A DNA stretch of 64,000 bases from the NCBI RefSeq assembly GCF_023028345.1, contig NZ_CP095487.1, positions 868,001 through 932,000 on the forward strand. The letters run 5' to 3'. The first letter of the stretch is position 1. The number at the start of each line of letters is the position of its first letter. The position numbers were made by a program, and so were the translations under genes. The DNA comes from Halorientalis marina (GTDB taxonomy: Archaea; Halobacteriota; Halobacteria; Halobacteriales; Haloarculaceae). Shown here piece after piece: positions 1 through 7,934 of this stretch. The notes under the pieces are model-generated. The model was not told where the DNA came from, did not search any database, and worked only from the letters and a program-made list of their open reading frames with translations.

Positions 1-405
1 CTGTTCGTCGGGACAACGAACGAAGCAGGAAACGAGGTCCTGCTCCGTGAGTGTGGTGTAGATAGAGTGGTATCACTCACGCACGGAGGTCCCGAGACTG
101 GGTTCCCGTCCGGTGTTTCTATCGACAAGGTTCCAATGAAGGACGGACCGAGGAACGAAAGGGACCGTTTCGAGTCGGCAGTCGAGGAGGTTCTCTCGGG
201 ATTGTGCTCGAGCGATAGTGTGCTTGTGCATTGCTCGCGGGGTGCTTCTCGCAGTCCGGCAGTAGCGGCTACCGCTCTCGCTATTCACCGAGGGATCAGC
301 ATCGACGAGGCGTTCAAGCAGGTGGCAGCCCACAGGGAGGAAACCGATCCACACGATGCGTTGGTACGGCGAGCGGCAACAGCGTCCCACACGTTCCAGC
401 AGTAG
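1..405 (+). CDS. Dual-specificity/tyrosine phosphatase, 5' end outside window
   Basis: The reading frame is open from base 1 to the stop at 403-405, so the gene begins outside the window; 134 codons are visible. The P-loop HCSRGASRSP begins at visible codon 77 and fits the Cys-x5-Arg signature (HCxxGxxRS) of cysteine-dependent phosphatases. The N-terminal visible stretch, including a Val-Val-Ser-Leu strand, and the C-terminal helices fit the small DSP fold. An upstream Asp (general acid) is plausible in the segment around codons 47-51. Expected reaction: hydrolysis of phosphotyrosine/serine or another phosphomonoester in the cytoplasm; the substrate cannot be told. An internal GTG at 67 gives a 112-residue product but would cut into the fold, so the longer frame is preferred. 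Confidence 0.8.
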   Translation: MFVGTTNEAGNEVLLRECGVDRVVSLTHGGPETGFPSGVSIDKVPMKDGPRNERDRFESAVEEVLSGLCSSDSVLVHCSRGASRSPAVAATALAIHRGISIDEAFKQVAAHREETDPHDALVRRAATASHTFQQ

Positions 406-609
406 CATTCGGGGAACAGGTATCCAAGGCATTCGGCCCCTGCCGTGTCGACATCTCGGATGTGTTTGCCATACACCTGGCTATCGAGAAATGTGGAGAT
501 TCAGGTGAGTTCCAGGGGTCTGTCGGATGGTGGCTGGGTGATGACCTCGCGAACAAACCGGCGGAGTTTGAAAGGCCCCGAGCGTCTACCTGAGACAGGT
601 GAGTGACGA

Positions 610-1299
610 GTGAAGATCGGCCTGCTGTCGGACATCCATGCGAACCGACCGGCTCTCGAGGCTGTTCTGGACGATATGCCGACAGTGGACCTGCTGGTCT
701 GTCTCGGAGACATCGTCGGATACAATCCGTTTCCCGCAGAGTGCGTCGAAATGGTTCGACACGAGTGTGACGTGGTACTGCAGGGAAACCACGACCGAGA
801 GGTCACGAATCCGGAGCGCTATGACAACAACAGACAGGCCAGAGCGGGGCTGAAGTATGCCCAGCGCGAGTTGCAAGACGAGCAGATAGAGTACCTGCTG
901 GCGCTTCCAACCCAGCAGGAAATCGGAGAGTTCCTGGCAGTTCACAGCCATCCGACGAATCTGGATGAGTACGTGTTCCCGAAGGACTTCCCGAAAATGC
1001 GGCCGTACCTGGAGGACCACGACGGCATCTTCCTGGGTCATACGCATCTCCAGCACGAGGCGGTTATCGACGATAGACTGATCGTGAATCCGGGCAGCGT
1101 CGGTCAACCACGTGACGGGACGGCAGCGCGCTACGCAGTCGTCGACGCCGACACCCACGAGATTTCCGTCTACAGCACTGAATATGCCATTCAGGAGGTC
1201 ACTCGTGAGATCAAGAGGACAGGGCTTCCGGATGCGACCGCTGAGCGGCTGACCCCCGAAGACCGAGGACGGCGTCGGGACCGGAACCCCTGGCGGTGA
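610..1299 (+). CDS. Calcineurin-like metallophosphoesterase (YfcE/MJ0936 type)
   Basis: A 229-residue cytoplasmic phosphodiesterase of the compact YfcE/MJ0936 type. The dimetal motifs are all visible in order: D8-x-H10 near the N-terminus, GD at 33-34, GNHD at 59-62, HSH at 112-114 and GHTH at 143-146. The family hydrolyses phosphodiester bonds (cyclic or linear) with Mn/Ni; the physiological substrate is usually unknown. The start is GTG at 610, giving the M-K-I-G-x-L-S-D-x-H opening typical of the family. The basic tail after residue 205 is not part of the core fold. It lies 204 bases after the phosphatase gene on the same strand, so a joint phosphate-hydrolysis role is possible but not shown. 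Confidence 0.9.
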   Translation: MKIGLLSDIHANRPALEAVLDDMPTVDLLVCLGDIVGYNPFPAECVEMVRHECDVVLQGNHDREVTNPERYDNNRQARAGLKYAQRELQDEQIEYLLALPTQQEIGEFLAVHSHPTNLDEYVFPKDFPKMRPYLEDHDGIFLGHTHLQHEAVIDDRLIVNPGSVGQPRDGTAARYAVVDADTHEISVYSTEYAIQEVTREIKRTGLPDATAERLTPEDRGRRRDRNPWR

Positions 1300-1477
1300 G
1301 CCCGCCACCAGCAAACAGTGGCGACGATACGGTCATCCCCTGCCTAGAATGACCTCGGGACGTGACGGCTGTATCCTCGCCCTGCTCGCTCCTGCTGGTC
1401 GCGCCTCGCGGACGGGGGTGTAGCCTCCCAGAGTTAAAACTTCCCAGAACCACAGATAGACCTGTAGGAGGCAAGCG

Positions 1478-1789
1478 GTGACTGAAATACCCGAGATACC
1501 GGAACAGTTCGATTCAGAGGAGGACCTCGAACAGTACATTGACCGGCTCTACGATCAGATCGATTTCCTCGAAGAGGAACTGGAGGAATCCGAGGAGAAG
1601 AAACTAAAGCTGAAGGAGGAGTTGAACGAGATTGAAGCTCACCTCGCAGCCAGTACCGAGGAGATGGAACACATACACGCCGCCCTGGAAGACCTCATCC
1701 AGCGGCTGGAACGCATCGAACTCCACGGCAAACCCAGCGACGTGGGCCTTCACGACAGCCTCCGCAACCCCGATTTCGGAGGGAACTGA
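1478..1789 (+). CDS. Acidic coiled-coil protein, unknown function
   Basis: A 103-residue, very Glu-rich protein. From about residue 13 to 87 it shows a nearly continuous heptad-like pattern of Leu/Ile with Glu/Lys, predicting a single long coiled coil, followed by a short Gly/Asn-rich tail. No catalytic motif is present. The GTG start at 1478 is supported by a strong Shine-Dalgarno sequence (GTAGGAGG) about 8 bases upstream, and TTAAAA near 1435 could be the TATA element. The next gene starts three bases after its stop, so the two are almost certainly co-transcribed. The role is unknown; a dimerising adaptor is only a guess. Confidence 0.7.
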   Translation: MTEIPEIPEQFDSEEDLEQYIDRLYDQIDFLEEELEESEEKKLKLKEELNEIEAHLAASTEEMEHIHAALEDLIQRLERIELHGKPSDVGLHDSLRNPDFGGN

Positions 1790-1792
1790 CCT

Positions 1793-1936
1793 ATGGACCC
1801 TTTACCTGGTCAGGAGTGCCGATGCAGCAATCCCCGGACAGAACAGCCCAGAACCTGCAGCGACTGCGGGGCTCGGAAACAGTGGATCGACTACGGGCCG
1901 CACAGCAACGTGTTCGAGTGCCCGGAGTGCACCTAA
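1793..1936 (+). CDS. Tiny zinc-ribbon protein (47 aa)
   Basis: A short reading frame of 47 codons starting ATG at 1793 and ending TAA at 1934-1936. It contains Cys in the patterns C-R-C, C-S-D-C and C-P-E-C, that is, six Cys able to bind one zinc ion, as in haloarchaeal micro-zinc-finger proteins. A GGAGGG sequence lies about 10 bases before the ATG, inside the end of the preceding coiled-coil gene, and only three bases separate the two genes, which suggests translational coupling. Its function is unknown; proteins of this size in haloarchaea are often regulators or small partners of larger complexes. Confidence 0.6.
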   Translation: MDPLPGQECRCSNPRTEQPRTCSDCGARKQWIDYGPHSNVFECPECT

Positions 1937-1997
1937 AATCTCATCTCTCATAGCGGGACCCACGTTCTTCAACGCAGGCAGAATTGACATCATCCTG

Positions 1998-2303
1998 TCA
2001 GTATTCGCCGGTTTTGATGGTTTCGACTATCTCCATCCCTCGCTGATATTTTTCAGTCGCACGGACCTCACGGTTTGGCTTGGTGCCGCCAGTATGGTAG
2101 AGCCACTCCTTACAGCTCGGGCATTTCACCAGCCATCCCTTCCGAACCTCATCGCCACCATAGGACGTTCGATATCTCACCTGTTTTCGTCCTGCCACAC
2201 AGTTATCCGATTTCCTGTTGAAGTGGAACTCTGTCCCGCAGTAAGAACACTCCTTCTGAGTGTAGATGTTTGAGGACCCACAATTCGAACATTCTGAAAC
2301 CAT
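1998..2303 (-). CDS. Zinc-ribbon protein, unknown function
   Basis: A 101-residue protein with paired CxxC motifs: C-S-N-C and C-S-Y-C form one ribbon near the N-terminus, and C-P-S-C around residue 62 gives a further half-site. The C-terminal third is helical and basic/acidic mixed. ATG at 2303 is preferred over an in-frame TTG 15 bases upstream because it starts directly before the zinc knuckle, and an A/T-rich element (AAATAACATA) lies roughly 25-30 bases upstream, as for leaderless transcripts. It is convergent with the small zinc-ribbon gene and 48 bases downstream of the tubulin-like gene on the same strand, so it could be read from either promoter. No function can be assigned. Confidence 0.65.
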   Translation of the reverse strand: MVSECSNCGSSNIYTQKECSYCGTEFHFNRKSDNCVAGRKQVRYRTSYGGDEVRKGWLVKCPSCKEWLYHTGGTKPNREVRATEKYQRGMEIVETIKTGEY

Positions 2304-2351
2304 ATGGAGTGGTTGCAATGCGTATGTTATTTGTTTTGTGCAAGAGGGTGT

Positions 2352-3821
2352 CTATCGTTCGATATCGATTCCGTATTCGGTGGTCAGGTGGGATCGCTCT
2401 TCCTTAGTCAGGTGCATGGCGTATGGAGGCAGCGGGTCAGTGAACACCAGATAGGTCCAGACTGCGACTTCGGGTGTGTCGCCGTTGGGGAACCACGCAT
2501 CTCGCTCCGCGTCTATCGTGACCGACTGGACGTCGTGGGTGTCAATATCGAGTTCGGAGCTGACAACCTGTTCGAGTTCGCTGCAGACTGAGCGGTCAAT
2601 TTCGTCGCGACCATAGGCGAAGAGTAAGGCCTGCTGGACCGTCTCGTGGCAGAAGGCCGCTGCTGAGGTCCAGGCCGAGTAGGTGGTCGCACCCCGCAGT
2701 GCTGTTTCGAAGGTTGCCTGTTCGGTACTGTGCACCTGTGAGGGGAACAGTTGCCGCACAGCGGACGATTCCTGTAAAAAACAGTACCCTGGCGTGACGA
2801 AGCCGTCAGCAAGACACTGAGCGAAGCCAGTCGCATCGAGCGCTCCCCATCCAAAGCCGTGGTCGAGTGCAACATCTGGTGGCTGGAGTGTCCCGAGCAA
2901 CAGGGGGAACAGGGCCCTGACCAGCGACTGGTTTGCCCTCGCTCGGGTCGCACTCTGCACCCAATCTTCGTGTCTGTACAGACGTCTGATGGGGCTCCAG
3001 TCGAGGTCACTCCGGAGGGGTTCGACCAGCGCTCGAAGTTCCTGGAACGGGAGATCCGCCGTTGTGGCAAACGATTGCAGCTTCAGGAGGTCGTTCGACA
3101 CCAAAATCACGTTGTCCACCGTCTCACGCTCGACACGTGTCGCAAGGGAGTCGAGTCGTGGGATAACATTCTCGACGTATGCGGTCTTCACTTCGCGCTC
3201 GGACCCCGGAAGTTGTCGGCAGGGGCGGTCACCCTGCCGGAACGCAGGCGCGACTGCGACCACAGAGACGTGTTGTTCCCGACTGTCGTCGGATGCTCGC
3301 CACCCATCATCCCGGAAGACATCACAGACATGCTCGATAGTGCCGCTCCCGGTCCCACCCATGAGCGAACAGTAGACGATGGCGTGGTCAGACTGCAACT
3401 CCGTCGTCGCTGTGAGGTGGCTACGGATCCAGTTGCCGAGTTCGGGGTGTTCGTCGAACCACCTATCGACCCGCTCTGGGTTGCCCCCACTACCCTGGAA
3501 GGGCGCAATCGTGTGTCGAGAAAGATGGGTGGCGAGACGTTCGTCGTCGATGTGCTCCCGCGTCCTGTCGAATGTCTGCCGGTCAGTGTCGAAGAGGCCG
3601 ACGTTGACGGTCGTGTCAGTACCAGAGTACAGTTCCGAGTCGTCTTCCCCGTCGATCTCGACGAGACCGAGTCGGTGGAACGCAGTCAGAGTACCCCACA
3701 GCAAGCGCGCACCGGCACCCCCGAGACCGGTCACCGTGAGTCGGTGCGCCGGATCGGCGTCCAGCGCAGGTTGGTCTCCTGGACTGGTGGTATCCGGCGC
3801 AGTTCGATTGTCTGGGCTCAT
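2352..3821 (-). CDS. Tubulin/FtsZ-superfamily protein A: GTP loop intact, T7 loop lost
   Basis: A 489-residue member of the tubulin-like group that Pfam calls Tubulin_2 (FtsZl-1 of Makarova and Koonin). Visible motifs: T1 loop GLGGAGAR at 32-39; T4 glycine-rich loop GGTGSG at 155-160, the tubulin signature; a T6-like SND at 242-244, equivalent to P-N-D-R in FtsZ. The T7 loop region at 327-332 reads ALDATG, whereas FtsZ has N-x-D-x-x-D, so the residues that trigger hydrolysis in the neighbouring subunit are missing. It should bind GTP but not activate hydrolysis by itself. The paralogue at 11555-13060 has the opposite pattern. Homology between the two spans almost the whole length, including the G-S-G-G-N-P-E-R-V stretch. 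The promoter element is at 3843-3857. Confidence 0.8.
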   Translation of the reverse strand: MSPDNRTAPDTTSPGDQPALDADPAHRLTVTGLGGAGARLLWGTLTAFHRLGLVEIDGEDDSELYSGTDTTVNVGLFDTDRQTFDRTREHIDDERLATHLSRHTIAPFQGSGGNPERVDRWFDEHPELGNWIRSHLTATTELQSDHAIVYCSLMGGTGSGTIEHVCDVFRDDGWRASDDSREQHVSVVAVAPAFRQGDRPCRQLPGSEREVKTAYVENVIPRLDSLATRVERETVDNVILVSNDLLKLQSFATTADLPFQELRALVEPLRSDLDWSPIRRLYRHEDWVQSATRARANQSLVRALFPLLLGTLQPPDVALDHGFGWGALDATGFAQCLADGFVTPGYCFLQESSAVRQLFPSQVHSTEQATFETALRGATTYSAWTSAAAFCHETVQQALLFAYGRDEIDRSVCSELEQVVSSELDIDTHDVQSVTIDAERDAWFPNGDTPEVAVWTYLVFTDPLPPYAMHLTKEERSHLTTEYGIDIER

Positions 3822-3842
3822 CTTAATTCAAATAGCCATCTT

Positions 3843-3857
3843 TAGTCAATAAAAGTT
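3843..3857 (-). promoter_or_regulatory. TATA-type promoter box of tubulin-like gene A
   Basis: On the minus strand this reads AACTTTTATTGACTA and ends 21 bases before the ATG at 3821. It matches the box in front of the second tubulin-like gene (13084-13098) at 14 of 15 positions, and the TATTGACTAAA portion recurs in front of the tRNA-like gene (7911-7921). The distance fits a leaderless or nearly leaderless transcript. Confidence 0.55.
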
Positions 3858-4048
3858 ACTATTAAAATATTCGGAACAGTTCAGCTGAGAGCTGCCTGGA
3901 CTCCAGGAAATCAGTTACACCACCAGTTCACCGACCCGCAGTGTTTGATGGGCATCACCAAATATCGAGACGAATTCCGGCGTGGGGGCCTGAACAGCCT
4001 GTGGGATGGCACGTGGGCAGTGTCCCGGGACCGAGACGGAGTCTCTCA

Positions 4049-4861
4049 TCACTGGATGTACGTCGGCCTTTCGGACTCGGAGGGATCGTCGCGGTCCCTG
4101 TACGACCCGGGGTCGTGTTCTAGTAGCGACGGGGACGACTGGTCAGCGTCCGTGGTGTCGACATTGGCCGCGTCACGAGTCTCGACTTCGGCTTCCTCGA
4201 CGTCCGGGAGCTGTTCGACTGCGTCTGTAAGTCGCTCGATCGCTTCCTTTTGTCCTCGTAGCTCTGCCGGATGCTGCTGGTCCCACTCGTCTTGCTCCGT
4301 CGTCAGCAACTCCGCCACAGCCTGTGTGAGATTGGCTGCGGTCACGAGTGCCTGGGACGGCTCCTGCTGACTTTCGGCGACGACTGCCGACCCCTCACGG
4401 TATTCAACCGACAGTACCGGCATTCCGTCCTGTTCAGCTGGGACGGCATCGGTGACGATCGCCCGGAGATCCGACCGATACAGACCATAGACTCGCTCCA
4501 ATCGAATGAGGAAGAAGTCATATGACAGAGATGAATACTGGTCCTGGAGCTTTTCCAGCGCGGTCGCCACCTTCGACCCGAAGTTCACCTTGACGTCCTG
4601 CCGAAACCGCTCCCCTGTCACGAGAGTGTGGAACAGCACTGTGTACTGTCCGGGCTTCCGATCTGCCCACTGCCGCAGTTGTTCGCGCACTTCGGCGTCT
4701 TGCCCCTGGACCTGCTGTGTCTGCAGTTCGTCCAGAAACTGTCGCGTCGCGTCAAATTGACCGAGAAATGATTCAACCTCTCGTTCCATCTTCTCCGGCA
4801 ACCCCGTTTTCCCGGACTCGTCTGGCTGATCATCGTCATCGGACTGTGGTTCGTCAGTCAT
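4049..4861 (-). CDS. Acidic hypothetical protein of the tubulin-like locus (270 aa)
   Basis: I do not recognise this family. The 270-residue protein starts at ATG 4861, right after an A/T-rich promoter stretch; longer in-frame extensions upstream are Arg-rich and unlike the rest, so they were dropped. The first 20 residues are Asp-rich; residues 25-70 and 185-235 are Leu/Gln/Glu-rich helices that may coil; the middle (75-180) alternates charged and hydrophobic residues like a small alpha/beta domain. The tail (about 230-270) is Asp/Ser-rich and probably disordered. There is no signal peptide and no membrane segment. It lies between the first tubulin-like gene and the first HEAT-repeat gene on the same strand, which suggests a soluble partner of that system. 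Confidence 0.6.
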   Translation of the reverse strand: MTDEPQSDDDDQPDESGKTGLPEKMEREVESFLGQFDATRQFLDELQTQQVQGQDAEVREQLRQWADRKPGQYTVLFHTLVTGERFRQDVKVNFGSKVATALEKLQDQYSSLSYDFFLIRLERVYGLYRSDLRAIVTDAVPAEQDGMPVLSVEYREGSAVVAESQQEPSQALVTAANLTQAVAELLTTEQDEWDQQHPAELRGQKEAIERLTDAVEQLPDVEEAEVETRDAANVDTTDADQSSPSLLEHDPGSYRDRDDPSESERPTYIQ

Positions 4862-5102
4862 AATAATCACTACTTCTGACTCAATCTTAGTTTTGTATCT
4901 GTAGGGTATAAACTTTGGGACGCATCCCAGATCGTGGAGTATCCGGGACTGTGAGAAACGGGCTACTCGAGGTCCCGTTGCATGGTTTCGATTTCGTTCT
5001 CGTCGGTGAACCCTCGGCTTCGATGTATGGCCGCGGTTTTGGCAGGTCGGCAATGTACTGGCTTGGTCTTTCAGGACTCAGCACACTCCGAATCGATACC
5101 AG

Positions 5103-7556
5103 TCACGCACCGTCGGTCTCGTGTTCTCCGGTCTGCTGGAGCCACGAGTGTACCTCGAGCGCCTGGGTTTGGACGCTCACGGGCGCTTCTTCCACGAGGA
5201 GTCCCTGGAGGTCGTCCCGGACATGACACAGCAGCGCTGGAGACTCCTCGGCCAGCACTTTCAGCGCCCACAGGAGGTTCCGGGTCGGTGTCGGTGTATC
5301 TGGGGACAGTTCCGCCCCGAACTGTTCGATATGGTCGCGGCCAAGACGAGACGCAAGGTCCGGGCTTGTCTCACAAACGTTACGCACACCGCGAGCGGCT
5401 GGTGCTCGGCCCGCGGAGTCGTCGAGGACTGAACCGAGAACCGTAACCACCGAGAGAACCGTTTCCTCGGAGACGGTTTCGTAGCTGTTTGCGGTCGCCA
5501 GTCGCCTCGCTGCTGTGCGTCGAGGATCTCTCAGCGTGGTGTGATCGGCGAGAGACTCGAGTTTGGTCACGAGGTCGGCGAACGCGCGTTCTTTGAGTGG
5601 CGTCGGAACGGAATTACCCGCGACCAGTTCACCCAGTCCGTCGACAGCAGTATCGCTGCGCAGGGTGTAGTCGGCAAGGTAGCTCCGGGCACGCTCCAGA
5701 ACATCGGGCGTGACCAGGTCAGTCTCGGTCAGTCTCGTGAGTACGAATGCGGCAGAGACCTTGGCCGGGCCGGAAATCTGCTCGAGTGGGTTCTCGGTCG
5801 TGGATTCGAGGGCGGCGGCTAGCGTCTCGACGGCGCGGTGACGAAGCGGTTCTCGGACTGCTGCTGTCCCTGCCAGGATCCCGAGCCCTCTGGCACCCTT
5901 CTCTCCCAGTTCCGGCTGAAAGCCGTTGAGCATCTTCACAAGGGAGTCGTAGATCTGGCCGTGCTGGTCAGCCGAGAGGATGTCGGTTCCGACGAGTTCC
6001 ATGAGCTGATCCGTCGCCCAGCCCTGGATGTGTTCCGAATCCGAGTGCTCGTCGTAGGTCAGCGCGGCGAGCAGGGCGTCGGCAGCACGCTCGCGGGTGC
6101 CGTCCTGAAATGCTTCATCACAGGCAATGCTCGCGAGTTGTTTCGCGGCTTGCTCTACGAGAAGAGGACTGGTGAGACTTCCAGGGTCACGACAGAGCAC
6201 CTGTTCGAGCGTCTCGACTGCACGCATACGATGGGACTGGTCAATCACCGGTGTATCTATTTCGGCCAGTTCCTGTGCTGTAAGCCACTTTGTCCCGTCG
6301 TGATCGACAATCAGTCCAGTAGTGAGACCGACGAGGGCACGGCGTCGAAGCGACGTCGAGACCGATGGCGAGTCTGCCAACGTTGCGAGCTCCTGGACGA
6401 CACCACTCGGGGACAAGTCCGGGTCGCCGATTGCGTCTGTGAGGGTGTCGATGACCAGTTCCAGTAGTGGCGTCGACATCGGAGGCGTGCCCACCAACGA
6501 GACGAGCGCTCGTGCGGATTCGGTCCGACGTTCGATATCAGCGTCGTCAAGCGCGGTGGCAGCAGTATAAACGAGTCGGCGCGTGTCTACGATCGCATCC
6601 GGAAGCGCCACTGCATCGCCGAGGCGTGTCCTGGCATGGTCATGCTGGACGATGGTTGCGAATCGAGTATCGATATCGGTCGGGAGATCGGCAGCAGCGG
6701 ACTCAGCGAGGAGCCACCAGACGATACCCGGGCCGGGGTCTGCGCTACTGACGCCGATTCCCTGCTCGAGGTCCGCCCAGAGCTGTCCGGGATCGACCGG
6801 TGAGTCGTACCCGAGTTCGTGGCGACACACATACGCCCACGCCTGCACTCGATACGCTCGCTCGCCGATACCGTCGGCATAGTCGGCCGGTGGCAAAGCT
6901 GACGATGGTAGGCCGTCGATTAGCGGCCGGGTCGAATCGTGCACCGCCAGGATCGCAATTGTTCGAAGTAACTCTCGTAACTGCTCTCGCTCGCTGGTCC
7001 GTGAGAGGAGTGTCTCGAGAGTCGTGCACAGCGACTCCGAATCGGCCCCCGATACAGCCCAATCCAGATGGTTGGCGACAGCGTCCGGCCGAGTAGCAGC
7101 AATCGCGCCGACCGTGCGGAGCGCCTGTCGCGTCGCAGCAGGCGCGGTGGCGTGTTCGAGGACGGATGACGCGGCCCGCAACGCGACTGCGACGTGTTCG
7201 TCCGACTCTCCAGTGTTCGACCGTGACATGGCTTCGGCGAGCGCCGCTGCTCCGTCGCGCCGAACGGCCGCTTCGAAGCGACCGAGCAGCATCGACCTGC
7301 CCTTGCTCCGGGGACTGGGTGTGACTGCGAGCACTGTCTGAGCGATCTCGGGCACGAGATCGCCGATCAGATCGGGCCGTTCGACGGCCAGTTCTCGAGC
7401 AGCTGTGAGCGAATCTGCACGAGCCGAGAGTTCGCCAATCTTCGGATCTGCGGACAGTTCGTCCGCGAGTTGTCGGTCGAGACGGTCGCGTTTCTCCTCG
7501 ACCGACGCGTCAGAAGTGACAGAGTCTTCGCCACCGTCCAGTTGTTCCGTAGTCAT
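5103..7556 (-). CDS. HEAT/ARM-like alpha-helical repeat protein A (817 aa)
   Basis: A large soluble protein made almost wholly of paired helices with the Leu/Ala/Val-rich pattern of HEAT or ARM repeats, for example helices ending R-A-V-E-T-L and R-A-A-D-A-L-L-A-A-L. The N-terminal 35 residues are acidic and probably unstructured. There is no catalytic motif. It is clearly paralogous to 7935-10802: both share a helix pattern around residues 20-95, the motif ELGYDSPVDP in the middle, and an A-P-V-x-V-Q-x-x-A-L segment at the C-terminus. HEAT proteins serve as scaffolds; TOG-type HEAT proteins bind tubulin in eukaryotes, which makes the location next to tubulin-like genes suggestive, although no specific TOG similarity can be claimed. 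Confidence 0.7.
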   Translation of the reverse strand: MTTEQLDGGEDSVTSDASVEEKRDRLDRQLADELSADPKIGELSARADSLTAARELAVERPDLIGDLVPEIAQTVLAVTPSPRSKGRSMLLGRFEAAVRRDGAAALAEAMSRSNTGESDEHVAVALRAASSVLEHATAPAATRQALRTVGAIAATRPDAVANHLDWAVSGADSESLCTTLETLLSRTSEREQLRELLRTIAILAVHDSTRPLIDGLPSSALPPADYADGIGERAYRVQAWAYVCRHELGYDSPVDPGQLWADLEQGIGVSSADPGPGIVWWLLAESAAADLPTDIDTRFATIVQHDHARTRLGDAVALPDAIVDTRRLVYTAATALDDADIERRTESARALVSLVGTPPMSTPLLELVIDTLTDAIGDPDLSPSGVVQELATLADSPSVSTSLRRRALVGLTTGLIVDHDGTKWLTAQELAEIDTPVIDQSHRMRAVETLEQVLCRDPGSLTSPLLVEQAAKQLASIACDEAFQDGTRERAADALLAALTYDEHSDSEHIQGWATDQLMELVGTDILSADQHGQIYDSLVKMLNGFQPELGEKGARGLGILAGTAAVREPLRHRAVETLAAALESTTENPLEQISGPAKVSAAFVLTRLTETDLVTPDVLERARSYLADYTLRSDTAVDGLGELVAGNSVPTPLKERAFADLVTKLESLADHTTLRDPRRTAARRLATANSYETVSEETVLSVVTVLGSVLDDSAGRAPAARGVRNVCETSPDLASRLGRDHIEQFGAELSPDTPTPTRNLLWALKVLAEESPALLCHVRDDLQGLLVEEAPVSVQTQALEVHSWLQQTGEHETDGA

Positions 7557-7769
7557 AAGCCGGTATTGGCAACGTTCCTTGTCGTGTGTTCTACAGCCAG
7601 ATTCGTATCAAACCCAGTATTGGCTGACAGACCGTTCCTGATCGGCGATATCACGACTCCTGACGACACTGACACCAGTTGCACTCGCTGGGCCGGTATC
7701 AGCCGTTCGAGGTCGGTCATCTGCGGTCTGGTGCGTCATAGACTGGTTGGGTCTGCTGGTGTTGAAAAA

Positions 7770-7889
7770 TGGATCGGGGAGGATTTGAACCTCCGGCACG
7801 GCCATGTGTGCCGCCCCGACGACCCGCGGCCGCAGGGGACTGAGCGAGGGCGGCTGGCCGTGTGTTATGCCGGCCTACACCACCGATCC
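7770..7889 (-). tRNA. tRNA-like gene with abnormal extended anticodon arm (possible pseudo-tRNA or intron-bearing)
   Basis: On the minus strand the ends form a perfect 7-bp acceptor stem (GGATCGG with CCGATCC) with discriminator A at 7770, a D arm (stem GTGT/ACAC, loop with the usual GG), and a perfect T arm (GGAGG/CCTCC with loop TTCAAAT). A run of five T follows directly, a typical archaeal tRNA terminator. The anticodon region is wrong: instead of a 17-base arm there are about 62 bases, folding as CGGCC/GGCCG, then a lopsided internal loop, then GCCGCCC/GGGCGGC. No single intron removal that I tried leaves a 7-base loop with U33, so no anticodon can be named. It may be a pseudo-tRNA, a double-intron tRNA or a tRNA-derived RNA. 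Confidence 0.55.
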
Positions 7890-7910
7890 TCTCTGCACCA
7901 CTTACTAATA

Positions 7911-7921
7911 TTTAGTCAATA
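7911..7921 (-). promoter_or_regulatory. Promoter box of the tRNA-like gene
   Basis: The minus strand reads TATTGACTAAA, the same 11 bases as in the promoter of tubulin-like gene A, about 21-24 bases before the 5' end of the tRNA-like gene. This spacing fits a TATA box and suggests that the RNA is transcribed with the tubulin-like genes. Confidence 0.45.
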
Positions 7922-7934
7922 TTAAATCCTTCGG

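Noticed and set aside
3941..4050. Short protein-like plus-strand frame in the gap upstream of the tubulin-like A gene
   Set aside because: It starts near 3948 and continues as the antisense of the 270-residue gene; no motif or promoter supports it.
7770..7889. tRNA-like gene as an integration attachment site for the region
   Set aside because: No integrase gene and no duplicated 3' tRNA end were seen nearby, so the att-site idea is unsupported.
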